NCBI GenBank assembly: GCA_964503455.1
Contig: CAZCZR010000006.1
Span: 1 to 48,200, forward strand
DNA from: CAZCZR01 sp964503455
Lineage (GTDB): Bacteria; Bacillota; Clostridia; UBA1381
Direction of reading: 5' to 3'
DNA length: 48,200 nucleotides
This document shows positions 15,717-25,046 of the stretch, one piece after another. Made by a program: the position numbers and the translations under genes. The notes beneath the pieces are model-generated. The model was not told where the DNA came from. It saw only the letters and a program-made list of their open reading frames with translations, and did not search any database. Position 1 is the first letter of the stretch. Each line of letters begins with the position of its first letter.

Positions 15717-16742
15717 TTGAAAACGCATGATTTTTATTACGAGCTGCCCGATGAGCTTATAGCTCAGGAGCCGCTTGATGACAGAAGCTCCTCGCGCCTT
15801 ATGGTGCTTGACAAAAATACCGGCGCGACGGAGCATAAGCATTTTTACGATATAGCCGATATGCTTTATGAAGGCGACGCGCTGATACTGAACGATACCA
15901 AGGTAATGCCCGCGAGGCTTTACGGAGTGAAGGAGGGCAGCGGCGGAGCTATCGAATTTTTGCTTCTGAACAAGAGATCTCTCGATGAATGGGAGGTCAT
16001 ACTTCGCCCCGGAAGGCGGGCGAAGCCGGGGGCGAGATTTGTTTTCGGGAACGGAGAGCTTAAGGCGGAGATAATTGATATAGTGAACGAGGGGAACAGG
16101 CTTGTGCGGTTTGAGTACGAGGGAGTGTTTGAGGAGATACTCGACAGACTCGGCGAGATGCCGCTGCCGCCGTATATCACAAAAAAGCTTAAAGACAAGG
16201 ACAGATACCAGACCGTGTACGCGAAACATTCAGGCTCCGCCGCGGCTCCCACAGCGGGACTGCATTTTACGCCGGAGCTTCTGGATAAAATACGCGCAAA
16301 AGGGGTCAATATAGGATATGTGACGCTCCATGTGGGACTGGGTACCTTCCGCCCCGTAAAGGCGGAGGATATAGCGGATCATAAGATGCACTCGGAGTTC
16401 TATGTTCTGCCCGAAGAAACAGCGGAGCTAATTAACAGGACCAAGGCTTCGGGGAAGCGGGTTATAAGCGTAGGCACCACCGCGACAAGAGTCCTTGAAA
16501 CGGCGGGCATGAACGGCAAAGAGCTTCACGCCGCGTCCGGCTGGACGAATATTTTTATATATCCGGGGAAAAAATTTCACGTTATCGACGCGTTGATAAC
16601 CAATTTCCATTTGCCGGAATCGACACTGATAATGCTTGTGAGCGCATTGGCGGGACGCGAGAATGTGCTTGCCGCGTATGAGGAGGCCGTAAGGGAAAAG
16701 TACAGGTTTTTCTCATTCGGCGACGCGATGTTTATAAGGTAG
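15717..16742 (+). CDS. queA: tRNA preQ1 ribosyltransferase-isomerase QueA
   Basis: QueA moves the ribosyl group of S-adenosylmethionine onto preQ1 at tRNA position 34, giving epoxyqueuosine. Signature stretches are the N-terminal FYYELPDELIAQEPLDDRSSSRL, DALILNDTKVMPARL, the central HSGSAAAPTAGLHFT, YVTLHVGLGTFRPV, and the late TNFHLPESTLIMLVSA near the C-terminus. I place the start at TTG 15717 because AAAGGA lies 9 nt upstream and the resulting 341 residues match the B. subtilis protein (342). An 18-codon upstream extension is unlike any QueA. The gene is downstream of ruvAB as in Bacillus, but tgt is not adjacent. Confidence 0.95.
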   Translation: MKTHDFYYELPDELIAQEPLDDRSSSRLMVLDKNTGATEHKHFYDIADMLYEGDALILNDTKVMPARLYGVKEGSGGAIEFLLLNKRSLDEWEVILRPGRRAKPGARFVFGNGELKAEIIDIVNEGNRLVRFEYEGVFEEILDRLGEMPLPPYITKKLKDKDRYQTVYAKHSGSAAAPTAGLHFTPELLDKIRAKGVNIGYVTLHVGLGTFRPVKAEDIADHKMHSEFYVLPEETAELINRTKASGKRVISVGTTATRVLETAGMNGKELHAASGWTNIFIYPGKKFHVIDALITNFHLPESTLIMLVSALAGRENVLAAYEEAVREKYRFFSFGDAMFIR

Positions 16743-16779
16743 CGGGATAATATCTGCCCCTACGGAAAGGATGCGGACA

Positions 16780-17553
16780 ATGATACAGGAAATAACATCT
16801 TCATCTAACCGGATATGCAAGCATATCAGGGCATTGGGGCGAAAAAAGGCGCGGCTTGAAAGCAGGGAGTATATCGTCGAGGGGATAAAATCGGTGCGTG
16901 ACGCCGTATCGGCGGGAGCGCCGATAGCTTTTGCGGCGGTGAGCGATGAATTTTACGCCGAACAGGAATTTGATTACCCCGAATGTGATATATATGTAAT
17001 ACAAAAAAGCGTGTTTGAAGGACTGTCCGACACGAAGTCGCCCCAAGGGATAATGGCGGTCATCAGGATAGCCTCGGAGGATTTCCGCGCCAAAGACGGC
17101 TGCTGCTATGTGTATTGCGACGGCATTAACGACCCTGGGAATCTCGGCACGATAATCCGTACCGCTGACGCCGCCGGTATAGACGGCGTGCTGCTGTCGC
17201 CCGACTGCGCCGACGTGTTCAATCCCAAGACAGTGCGCGCGTGTATGGGTTCCGTGTTCCATGTGCCGGTGTTCGCCGGAGTGAGCGCGGACGATAAAAC
17301 TCTTGAGAGCTTTCGGTTCCTCGGCGGAGCGCTGTCACAGGACAGCGTTGATTACAGGGACGCGGACTATACCGGCTCGGTCGTGATAGTTCTCGGCAAC
17401 GAGGCTAACGGAATATCGGATGCGGTGATGGATAAATGCGAAAAGGTGAAGATACCGATCGCCGGCAGGGCGGAGTCGCTTAACGTATCGGTCGCCGGAG
17501 CGGTGCTTATGTATGAGATGTACAGGAAAAGAAATAAACGAAATAACGGTTAA
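16780..17553 (+). CDS. TrmH/SpoU-family RNA 2'-O-methyltransferase
   Basis: The 257-residue SPOUT methyltransferase has an N-terminal substrate-binding region (about 1-90, with ARLESREYIVEGIKSV) and a C-terminal knotted catalytic domain. The three SpoU motifs are visible: NDPGNLGTIIRTADAAGID, VIVLGNEANGIS, and IPIAGRAESLNVSVAGAVLM. It probably 2'-O-methylates a ribose in rRNA or tRNA; the target cannot be told from sequence. The ATG at 16780 is preferred because GGAAAGG is 9 nt upstream, while it directly abuts the earlier ATG at 16771. It follows queA after about 37 bp and may be cotranscribed. Confidence 0.9.
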   Translation: MIQEITSSSNRICKHIRALGRKKARLESREYIVEGIKSVRDAVSAGAPIAFAAVSDEFYAEQEFDYPECDIYVIQKSVFEGLSDTKSPQGIMAVIRIASEDFRAKDGCCYVYCDGINDPGNLGTIIRTADAAGIDGVLLSPDCADVFNPKTVRACMGSVFHVPVFAGVSADDKTLESFRFLGGALSQDSVDYRDADYTGSVVIVLGNEANGISDAVMDKCEKVKIPIAGRAESLNVSVAGAVLMYEMYRKRNKRNNG

Positions 17554-17618
17554 AATAAAAAATAATGAACGAAATAATGTATAAAAATAAAATTTTTTGT
17601 CGAAATAGAAAAAACTGT

Positions 17619-17647
17619 TTGACAATCGGGCAAATTTGTAGTAGTGT
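17619..17647 (+). promoter_or_regulatory. Possible promoter of the dprA-topA-trmFO operon
   Basis: A consensus TTGACA (17619-17624) is present. The best -10 at 17-bp spacing is the weak TAGTGT (17642-17647). The upstream 60 bp are very A/T-rich, which could act as an UP element. Confidence 0.35.
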
Positions 17648-17790
17648 AAAAGGGTAAGTAACCGTAAACGGGGGCGGGTCGGTGTTCATCGCGGAGGCTT
17701 TCATTTATCATAAAGGCAGCCCGACTGTGATTTGCGTTTTAAAAAAGATACAAAAAACACAATGGCACGGATGAGAAAGGAATGGATACA

Positions 17791-19035
17791 ATGGATAAGG
17801 AAGCATATTGGATCTGGCTGTCGCTTACGGGACACGCGGGAAGAAAAGTCATAGAGGCGCTTTTGGAGCGTTTCGGTGATATAGAGGACATTTACGGAGC
17901 CGAAAGCTATGACGGGATCGCGGATATTGACGCGAAAACGGCGGAAGCTCTTATGAAAAAGGATCTTACCGCAGCGCGGGAGGCTTTGGACAGGACGCGG
18001 CGCGCCGGAGCAAGGGTGATAGTTTACGGCGGCGATGAGTATCCTGCGGAGCTTATGGAGCTTGAGGATGCTCCGGCTGTGCTGTATGTACAGGGCGTAA
18101 TACCGACGGGAGAGGTAAGGATAGCCGTAGTAGGAACAAGAAAACATTCCCGCTATGCCAAGAACGCGGCTGTAGCGTTTTGCCGTGATTTTGCGGCGGT
18201 GGGAGCCGTTACGATAAGCGGAATGGCGCGGGGAATAGATTCCGTCGCCGCGGATTCGGCGATATTCTACGGCGGAAAGACCATAGCCGTGCTGGGTTCG
18301 GGCATAGACGTTGTATATCCGCCCGAAAACAGGGAAATGATGAAACTGATAGCCCAAAACGGAGCTGTCATAACACGTTTCCCGCCGCAGACCCCGCCCT
18401 ACGGCAGGAACTTTCCTATAAGGAACAGAATAATAGCCGCTCTTTCCGACTGCGGGATAGTGATAGAGGCTCCCGAAAAAAGCGGAGCGCTTATAACAGC
18501 GGACTTTCTTTTAAAAATGGGAAAGAATGTTTACACGGTGCCGGGAAGTATTTTTGAGCCGCTGTGCGTAGGCTCCAACAGACTGCTTCAAAACGGGGCG
18601 AAGGTTGCTCTTTGCGCGGACGACATATTAAAGAGTCTGCCCGACTTTATAGATGAGGAGCTTTCGGACAGGGAACGCGAGCGCGTTATGCGATCGGGAT
18701 ACAATTCCGGCGACAGGGCGGCGTATTTTAAGAATAAGTCAAAAAACAATTCCGCCAAAGGCGCTTCGGCAGCGGAGAAAGAGGAAATCCCCGCAAAGGC
18801 GGAGCCGGCAGCCGAGCCTGTAAGGATAAGCGAGGAAATGCTTTCGGAGCTTGACGATGAGTCCGCCGCGCTTGTACGCGCCGTTATGGAGGGCGTTTCC
18901 CAGACGGAGGATATAGTAGATAAAACAGGCATCGAGATAAGCGAGGCAATGATAAAGCTTGCCGATCTCGAAATGCGCGGACTGCTTGAGTCGGAGGGCG
19001 GAAACAGCTACAGAGTAGCTTCAAAACAGGATTGA
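17791..19035 (+). CDS. dprA: DNA-processing protein DprA
   Basis: DprA binds incoming single-stranded DNA and loads RecA during natural transformation. It is also retained in many species not known to be competent. The protein (about 414 residues) has an N-terminal helical region, the Rossmann-like core (IAVVGTRKHSRYAKN, TISGMARGIDSVAA, IAVLGSGIDVVYPPENR, IRNRIIAALSDCGIVIEA, GSNRLLQNGAKVA), an Ala/Glu/Pro-rich linker, and a C-terminal winged helix (about 350-414). The ATG at 17791 has GAGAAAGG 10 nt upstream; an ATG at 17782 is too close to that site. It heads the conserved dprA-topA-trmFO block. Confidence 0.93.
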   Translation: MDKEAYWIWLSLTGHAGRKVIEALLERFGDIEDIYGAESYDGIADIDAKTAEALMKKDLTAAREALDRTRRAGARVIVYGGDEYPAELMELEDAPAVLYVQGVIPTGEVRIAVVGTRKHSRYAKNAAVAFCRDFAAVGAVTISGMARGIDSVAADSAIFYGGKTIAVLGSGIDVVYPPENREMMKLIAQNGAVITRFPPQTPPYGRNFPIRNRIIAALSDCGIVIEAPEKSGALITADFLLKMGKNVYTVPGSIFEPLCVGSNRLLQNGAKVALCADDILKSLPDFIDEELSDRERERVMRSGYNSGDRAAYFKNKSKNNSAKGASAAEKEEIPAKAEPAAEPVRISEEMLSELDDESAALVRAVMEGVSQTEDIVDKTGIEISEAMIKLADLEMRGLLESEGGNSYRVASKQD

Positions 19036-19049
19036 TACAGGAGGATATA

Positions 19050-21161
19050 ATGGCGACAACAAAAACGGCTGCCGCGAAAAAAGCAAAGACGGCGCCGAAA
19101 AAGAAACTGCTGATAGTGGAGTCTCCGGCAAAGGCGGGGACTATACAGAAATATCTCGGCAGGGATTACACCGTGATGGCTTCGATGGGACATATAATCG
19201 ATCTGCCCAAGAGTCAGCTCGGCGTTGATGTTGACAATAATTTTACACCTAAATATATAACCATACGCGGCAAGGGAGAGCTGCTCACGCAGCTTAAAAA
19301 AGAAGCCTCAAAGGCTTCCAAGGTATATCTTGCGACCGACCCGGACCGCGAGGGAGAGGCGATAAGCTGGCATCTTGCCAAGGCGCTCGGCATTGACACC
19401 GCGTCCGAGTGCAGGGTGACCTTCAACGAGATCACTAAAACGGCGGTCAAAGAAGCGATAAAGCAGCCGCGCGCGATAGATATGAATCTTGTGGACGCGC
19501 AGCAGGCGAGGAGAGTGCTTGACAGGATAGTCGGCTACAAGATAAGTCCCATACTTTGGGATAAGGTGAAAAAGGGTCTTTCGGCGGGAAGAGTGCAGTC
19601 TGTGGCGACAAGGCTTATATGCGACCGCGAGGAAGAGATAGAGAATTTCACCCCGGAGGAATTTTGGACGATAGAAATCCTTTTGCACGATCCCAAAAGC
19701 AGGAAAGACTTTCGGGCGAAGTACTATGGCGAAAACGGAGAGGAAAAGAAGATCGAAAACGGCGAAACGGCGCAAGCGATAGCAAAGGAGCTGTCCGCAT
19801 CACGTATTACAGTCGAGAAGATAAAGCGCGGCAGCGTGAAGAAAAACGCGTATCCGCCGTTTACGACAAGCACGCTTCAGCAGGACGCGGCGAAAAAGCT
19901 TAATTTCGCTGCCGCCAAAACCATGCAGGTGGCGCAGACGCTTTACGAGGGCGTGAGTCTGGGCGGAAGAATAGGCACAGTCGGTCTTATCACCTACATG
20001 AGGACCGATTCTCTGCGTATAGCTGACGACGCCCGTCGGGAAACCGAGGAGTATATAACGGAGACCTACGGCGGAGAATACGCCGCGCCGAAGCAGTTTA
20101 AAACAGGCAAAAACGCTCAGGACGCTCACGAGGCGATACGTCCGACATCCGTCAGGCTTACGCCGTCATCGGTGAAGGAAAAGCTGACGAACGACCAGTT
20201 CAAGCTGTATAAGCTCATATGGGAGCGGTTTGTGGCAAGCCAGATGCCGGCGGCGGTATATGAAACGGTGAACGCGTCCTTCGCGGCGGGAACGCACACG
20301 CTTCGCGCAAGCGGCTCAAGGATAGTGTTCGAAGGCTATAAGCTTGTATACGAAACGAAGGAAAAGCTTGAAAAGATGCTCCCTCCCATAGAAGAGGGCG
20401 ATTTGATGCGGGCAAAGACCATAGACCCGAAGCAGCATTTCACTCAGCCGCCTCCCAGATACAACGACGCGTCGCTTGTAAAGACGCTGGAGGAAAACGG
20501 CATCGGCAGACCGTCAACCTATGCGCCGACCATCTCAACCATAGTTTCGCGTGGATACGTTATCAGGAACAAGACGCAGCTTATGCCTACGGAGCTTGGT
20601 ATGGTTACGACCGATATAATGAAGAAGAACTTCGAGGATATAGTGGACGTTGATTTCACGGCGGATATGGAAAGAAAGCTTGACGATGTAGAGGACGGCG
20701 GCGTTAAGTGGGAGAAGATATTGGACGATTTTTACCCGCCCTTTAAGGCGAGCCTTGAAAAAGCGGAGGAAAGCATATCAAAGGTGAGCATAAAGGACGA
20801 GGTCTCGGATGTGAAGTGCGAGAAATGCGGGCGCATGATGGTGTATAAGCTGTCGAAGTACGGCAGATTCCTCGCCTGCCCCGGCTATCCGGAATGTAAA
20901 AACACCAAGGCGATAAGAAACGGGACCGGCGTAAAATGCCCCAAGTGCGGCGGCGAGATATTGGAGAGAAAGTCAAAGCGCGGCAAGACGTACTTTGCCT
21001 GCGAACACGTTCCCAAATGCGATTTCATGGCGTGGGACCGCCCGATAAAAGAGGTATGCCCCAAATGCGGCGGGATGCTCTTTGAGCATAAGGGCAAGAA
21101 CGCGCGCGTTTTCTGTATCAATGAAGATTGCGGGTACAAGAGAAAGATTGAGAATAAATGA
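19050..21161 (+). CDS. topA: DNA topoisomerase I (type IA)
   Basis: TopA relaxes negative supercoils through a transient 5'-phosphotyrosine link. The 703-residue protein has an unusual Lys/Ala/Thr-rich N-terminal leader of about 17 residues. The Toprim domain follows, with Glu24 in LLIVESPAKA and DPDREGEA at 97-104. The catalytic Tyr316 lies in GLITYMRTDS. Three C-terminal four-cysteine zinc ribbons begin CEKCGR, CPKCGGE and CPKCGGM. I chose ATG 19050 because AGGAGG lies 5 nt upstream; the longer frame starts at TTG 19032 inside the dprA end. Its final ATGA overlaps the trmFO start. Confidence 0.97.
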   Translation: MATTKTAAAKKAKTAPKKKLLIVESPAKAGTIQKYLGRDYTVMASMGHIIDLPKSQLGVDVDNNFTPKYITIRGKGELLTQLKKEASKASKVYLATDPDREGEAISWHLAKALGIDTASECRVTFNEITKTAVKEAIKQPRAIDMNLVDAQQARRVLDRIVGYKISPILWDKVKKGLSAGRVQSVATRLICDREEEIENFTPEEFWTIEILLHDPKSRKDFRAKYYGENGEEKKIENGETAQAIAKELSASRITVEKIKRGSVKKNAYPPFTTSTLQQDAAKKLNFAAAKTMQVAQTLYEGVSLGGRIGTVGLITYMRTDSLRIADDARRETEEYITETYGGEYAAPKQFKTGKNAQDAHEAIRPTSVRLTPSSVKEKLTNDQFKLYKLIWERFVASQMPAAVYETVNASFAAGTHTLRASGSRIVFEGYKLVYETKEKLEKMLPPIEEGDLMRAKTIDPKQHFTQPPPRYNDASLVKTLEENGIGRPSTYAPTISTIVSRGYVIRNKTQLMPTELGMVTTDIMKKNFEDIVDVDFTADMERKLDDVEDGGVKWEKILDDFYPPFKASLEKAEESISKVSIKDEVSDVKCEKCGRMMVYKLSKYGRFLACPGYPECKNTKAIRNGTGVKCPKCGGEILERKSKRGKTYFACEHVPKCDFMAWDRPIKEVCPKCGGMLFEHKGKNARVFCINEDCGYKRKIENK

Positions 21162-22498
21162 CAAAGGTAAAGGTAATAGGCGCGGGGCTTGCCGGGTGCG
21201 AGGCGGCGCTTCAGCTTACGGCGCGCGGGATAGAAGTCGAGCTTTGCGAGATGAAGCCGGAGAAGAGATCTCCCGCGCATCACAGCGATAAATTCGCCGA
21301 GCTTGTATGCTCAAACTCGCTTAAGGCGGAGAATATCGAAAATGCCTGCGGACTGTTAAAGCAAGAGATGCGGATGTTCGGCTCCGTGATGATGGAGGCG
21401 GCGGACAGGACGCGCGTTCCCGCGGGAGGAGCGCTTGCCGTGGACAGGGAGCTGTTCTCAGACTTTATAACGGCGAAAATAAACGCCGATCCTCTTATAA
21501 CGGTGAAAACCGGCGAGGTCACGGCGATAGATCCGTCAGAATACACCGTTATCGCAGCCGGACCTCTTGTTTCGGACGCGCTTGCAAAGAGCATAGCCGA
21601 GCTTACGGGCGCGGGGGAGCTGTATTTTTATGACGCGGCTGCGCCTATAGTGACAGAGGAAAGCCTTGACAAAAGCAAGGTGTTTAAAGCGGCGCGCTAC
21701 AATAAAGGCGCCGCCGACTATATCAACTGCCCGATGACCGCCGAGGAGTACGACCGCTTTTACAACGCGCTGATAAGCGCCGAAACGGCGGAGCTGAAAC
21801 GGTTTGAGGACCAAAAGGTGTTCGAGGGATGTATGCCGGTGGAGGTAATGGCAAAGCGCGGCAGGGAAACGCTTCTGTTCGGCCCTCTAAAGCCTGTGGG
21901 ACTTGTTGACCCGAAAACGGGAAAGGATGACGCCTGCGCCGTTGTGCAGCTCAGACAGGACAACGCGGAAGGCACCTTGTATAACCTCGTCGGATTTCAG
22001 ACGAATCTGAAGTGGGGTGAGCAGAAAAGAGTGTTTTCGATGATACCGGGGCTGGAAAACGCGGAGTTTGTACGCTACGGCGTGATGCATCGGAACACGT
22101 ATATAAACTCCCCCGGCGTGATCGACAGATACTACAGACTCATATCAAACCCGAGGATATTCTTCGCGGGGCAGATAACCGGCGTTGAGGGATATGTTGA
22201 GTCCGCCTCATCGGGGATACTCGCGGGATTCAATATGGCGGCGATGCTTTCGGGCGAGCCTATGCTTGAGCCGTCTAAAAAGACGGCCATAGGGGCGCTT
22301 GCAAGGTATGTTTCCGGCGAGAGCGTCGGAGCGTTTCAGCCGATGAGCGCGAATTTCGGCGTTATAGAAGGACTTTCGGAACGTGTGCGCAATAAAAAGG
22401 AACGGTACAATAAAATCGCCGTCCGCGCGCTTGATATACTGAAAAATCAATTGGGAGGAATCTGCCATGGAAGAGAACAACACACAGGGAATGAATAA
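21158..22498 (+). CDS. trmFO: Folate-dependent tRNA m5U54 methyltransferase TrmFO
   Basis: TrmFO uses methylenetetrahydrofolate and FAD to make 5-methyluridine at tRNA position 54. The 446-residue sequence begins with the FAD-binding Rossmann motif VIGAGLAGCEAA, then CEMKPEKRSPAHHSDKFAELVCSNSLK, which is diagnostic of TrmFO rather than MnmG. Near the C-terminus GQITGVEGYVESASSGILAG is the second flavin-binding motif. It overlaps topA by 4 nt and the next gene by 32 nt, so the whole block is one operon. This is standard Firmicutes order. Confidence 0.96.
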   Translation: MTKVKVIGAGLAGCEAALQLTARGIEVELCEMKPEKRSPAHHSDKFAELVCSNSLKAENIENACGLLKQEMRMFGSVMMEAADRTRVPAGGALAVDRELFSDFITAKINADPLITVKTGEVTAIDPSEYTVIAAGPLVSDALAKSIAELTGAGELYFYDAAAPIVTEESLDKSKVFKAARYNKGAADYINCPMTAEEYDRFYNALISAETAELKRFEDQKVFEGCMPVEVMAKRGRETLLFGPLKPVGLVDPKTGKDDACAVVQLRQDNAEGTLYNLVGFQTNLKWGEQKRVFSMIPGLENAEFVRYGVMHRNTYINSPGVIDRYYRLISNPRIFFAGQITGVEGYVESASSGILAGFNMAAMLSGEPMLEPSKKTAIGALARYVSGESVGAFQPMSANFGVIEGLSERVRNKKERYNKIAVRALDILKNQLGGICHGREQHTGNE

Positions 22499-22931
22499 GA
22501 AAAACGTTATCATAATCGTGGTGATAGCGGCTGCTGTTATAGCGCTTATAATCGCGGTCGCGGCGGGAGGAAAGGACGGCGCGAAGGACAGCGGCGCAAA
22601 GGACGGCGGCTCCGCGCAAAACGCGCAGACACAGGCGACTGAAAGAACAAAGGTCACGCCGACGTTTATGTACTTCGTATCGGCGGCGGACGAAAATCAC
22701 GAGGCCGATCTGGCGGCGGTAGAGGAGCTTAAGACGCAGTATGAGGGCAGGATAAATTTTGATATAAAGGACGTTGACGCGCAGCCGGAGCTTTTGGACA
22801 ACTTCCCGGTGGGCGGAAACACTCCGGCTCTTATCATGCTTGACATTTACAACGATATTTCGGCGATAGCGCCCAAGTGCGGCGACAAGGCGGCTCTTGC
22901 TTCGTACATAGAGGCTGCCTTAAACAAATAG
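22467..22931 (+). CDS. Membrane-anchored thioredoxin-fold protein lacking CxxC
   Basis: The 154-residue product has one transmembrane helix (about 13-33) after a short cytoplasmic tail. A Gly/Lys/Asp/Ala low-complexity stretch of about 25 residues follows, then a domain that can be read as a thioredoxin fold: strand PTFMYFVSA, helix DLAAVEELKTQ, strand INFDIKDVD, helix PELLDNF, and a TP dipeptide before ALIMLD that would be the cis-proline. The usual CxxC is replaced by SAADEN, so redox catalysis is unlikely; a binding or chaperone role outside the membrane is an inference. Its ribosome site GGGAGGA lies inside trmFO. The membrane protein downstream follows after 11 nt. Confidence 0.7.
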   Translation: MEENNTQGMNKKNVIIIVVIAAAVIALIIAVAAGGKDGAKDSGAKDGGSAQNAQTQATERTKVTPTFMYFVSAADENHEADLAAVEELKTQYEGRINFDIKDVDAQPELLDNFPVGGNTPALIMLDIYNDISAIAPKCGDKAALASYIEAALNK

Positions 22932-22942
22932 GAGGACACGGT

Positions 22943-24916
22943 ATGCTCGGTATAATTGTGTATGCGTATTTCCTTTTTATGGGCTTTGTGTACGCGTCGA
23001 TGGCGTATAGGGAAAAGAGTATTTATTTCCGCGTATGGATGGGCGGAATATTCGGAAATCTTATAATGATGGCGGGACTGGTTCCTTTCGCGTTTGTGTT
23101 CAAATTCAATATCATAAGCCATATACTGCTTATCGTAGCGGCGGCGGTGCCGGCGGCTGTGATATTCATAAAAAGGAAAAACGCGCCTGTGCCGGCGGCG
23201 ATCCCCGTCAAGGGCAAAAAGGCAAAGGCGGCTCCCGCAAAGAAGAACGGCTTTTTCACGCAAATGTTTTCAAACGAAGGGGAGCAGGAGCTTACGCATA
23301 AGATATTCCTTATCGTGATAGTTCCCGTAACGCTTCTTATATGTATACTGATGACAAACCATATCCTCGTGCCGACCGATAGCGGCGGCGTTGCGTCGGG
23401 TCAGTCCACTTACGGCGATCTGGCGTTTCATATGGGTATCATAACGAGCATGGCGGAACAGGGCAAGTTCCCGCCGGAGTATAATATCTTGGCGGGGACG
23501 AAGATATGCTACCCGTTCTTTATAAATATGCTTTCGGCTTCGCTTATGGTGTTCGGAACTTCGCTGAGATTGGCGGTGCTTATACCGAGCTATGTGTTCT
23601 CGTTCCTGCTTGTTACGGGATTTTATTTCCTGTCGCATAAGCTGACGGGAAGCAGAGCCGTGTCGGTCTTGGCGGTGCTGCTGTTCTTTTTCAACGGCGG
23701 CTTTGGATTCGCGTACTTTTTTGAAGGCGCGAAGGCGGACACAACGGCGTTTACCAAAATATTCACCGACTATTACCACACGCCGACAAATTACAATGAA
23801 ATGAATATCCGCTGGGCGAACACGATATGCGATATGATAATTCCTCAGAGGACGACTATGGCGGGATGGACCGTGCTTTTGGCGGCGCTGTGGCTTTTGG
23901 CGGACGCGTTTGAAAAAAAGACCGTCAAAGCGTTTGCGGTCATAGGCATTGTCGCCGGATGTATGCCCATGGTGCATACCCACTCGTTTATGGGTGTCGG
24001 GATTATTTCGGCGGTGCTGTGCGTTGCCGCGTTTGTAAAAACCGCGGACAAAAAGGAATTTTGGCGCACATGGGGACTTTATGCCGGCATAGCCGCAGTG
24101 CTTGCCGTGCCGCAGCTGCTTTTCTGGACGTTCAATCAGGCAAGCGGGAGCGGCTTCACACAAATACATTTCGGCTGGGTAAACGAGAACGACCCGGACA
24201 TATGGTTCTGGCTCAAGAACTGGGGCGTGATACTTTTGGCGGTCATACCCGCATTTATGAACACATCCTCAAGAAACAAGCTCTTTATGGCGGGCGGCGC
24301 GCTGATCTTCGCCGTGGCGGAGATAGTGCAGTTTCAGCCTCTCGCCTACGACAACAACAAGCTTTTCTTTGTGACGTATATTATAGCGGTGATCATAACG
24401 GCGGAATTTCTCGTTATGCTTTACAACAAGTGCAAAGAGATCAGGGGCAGACAGTTTATAGCGGCGGTGACGCTTGCGGCGTGCTTTGCGTCGGGAGTGC
24501 TTACCATAGGACGCGAATGGTATTCGGGCGGAATGTATCAGACTTTCTCAAAGTCCGAGCTTGAATTTGCCGATTTTGTGAAAGAGAACACTGAAAAGGA
24601 TGCGGTGTTTGCCACGTACAGCGAGCATTTAAATCCTGTGTCGGTGCTTGCGGGCAGAAGCCTGTATTCGGGTACGCCGCTGTTTCTGACGTTCCACGGC
24701 TTTTCGGAGGAGCAGGGAAAGCGCGAAAAGATTGTAAAGAGTATGTACTCGGCAAGCAGCTCGTCAGAGCTTAAAAAGATCGCCCAAGAGCATGACATCG
24801 AATACATTGTGGTGTCGGGACATGAGCGCGACAACTACACCGTGAATACGGCGGCGTTTTCGGGACTTGAAAAGGTGTATTCATCGGACGGAATCGAGCT
24901 GTATAAAATCAACTGA
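22943..24916 (+). CDS. Large multi-pass membrane protein, possible GT-C glycosyltransferase
   Basis: The protein has 657 residues when started at ATG 22943, which has GGAGG 7 nt upstream. It has two or three helices, then a cytosolic Lys/Ala/Pro-rich insert (about 75-103), about ten more helices and a soluble C-terminal domain (about 550-657). After the third or fourth helix a luminal segment contains DSGG...YGDLAFHMGIITSMAEQ, with acidic and His residues as in the first external loop of GT-C glycosyltransferases. The C-terminal part (VLAGRSLYSG...IEYIVVSGHERDNY) also resembles the tail of such proteins. Lipid-linked sugar transfer to a surface polymer is inferred, not shown. It ends the dprA operon at a strong terminator. 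Confidence 0.65.
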   Translation: MLGIIVYAYFLFMGFVYASMAYREKSIYFRVWMGGIFGNLIMMAGLVPFAFVFKFNIISHILLIVAAAVPAAVIFIKRKNAPVPAAIPVKGKKAKAAPAKKNGFFTQMFSNEGEQELTHKIFLIVIVPVTLLICILMTNHILVPTDSGGVASGQSTYGDLAFHMGIITSMAEQGKFPPEYNILAGTKICYPFFINMLSASLMVFGTSLRLAVLIPSYVFSFLLVTGFYFLSHKLTGSRAVSVLAVLLFFFNGGFGFAYFFEGAKADTTAFTKIFTDYYHTPTNYNEMNIRWANTICDMIIPQRTTMAGWTVLLAALWLLADAFEKKTVKAFAVIGIVAGCMPMVHTHSFMGVGIISAVLCVAAFVKTADKKEFWRTWGLYAGIAAVLAVPQLLFWTFNQASGSGFTQIHFGWVNENDPDIWFWLKNWGVILLAVIPAFMNTSSRNKLFMAGGALIFAVAEIVQFQPLAYDNNKLFFVTYIIAVIITAEFLVMLYNKCKEIRGRQFIAAVTLAACFASGVLTIGREWYSGGMYQTFSKSELEFADFVKENTEKDAVFATYSEHLNPVSVLAGRSLYSGTPLFLTFHGFSEEQGKREKIVKSMYSASSSSELKKIAQEHDIEYIVVSGHERDNYTVNTAAFSGLEKVYSSDGIELYKIN

Positions 24917-24949
24917 TAACGGGATAAAACTTCTGTTTATCCATATAAT

Positions 24950-24996
24950 AAGCGCATAGTATCGGTTTTTGACCGCCGCTGTGCGCTTTTTTTTTT
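24950..24996 (+). terminator. Strong intrinsic terminator
   Basis: AAGCGCA (24950-24956) pairs with TGCGCTT (24982-24988), with an inner CGGT/ACCG hairpin, and is followed by ten consecutive T. It ends the dprA-to-membrane-protein operon just upstream of gpr. Confidence 0.9.
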
Positions 24997-25046
24997 GAGC
25001 GCGGGCTTTGGCAAAAGGACGGAAAAACGGAAAGGAACGGGATAAT

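Noticed and set aside
23270..24169. Minus-strand ORF of 299 codons inside the membrane protein gene
   Set aside because: Its Arg/His-rich sequence mirrors hydrophobic codons on the other strand; no ribosome site or family.
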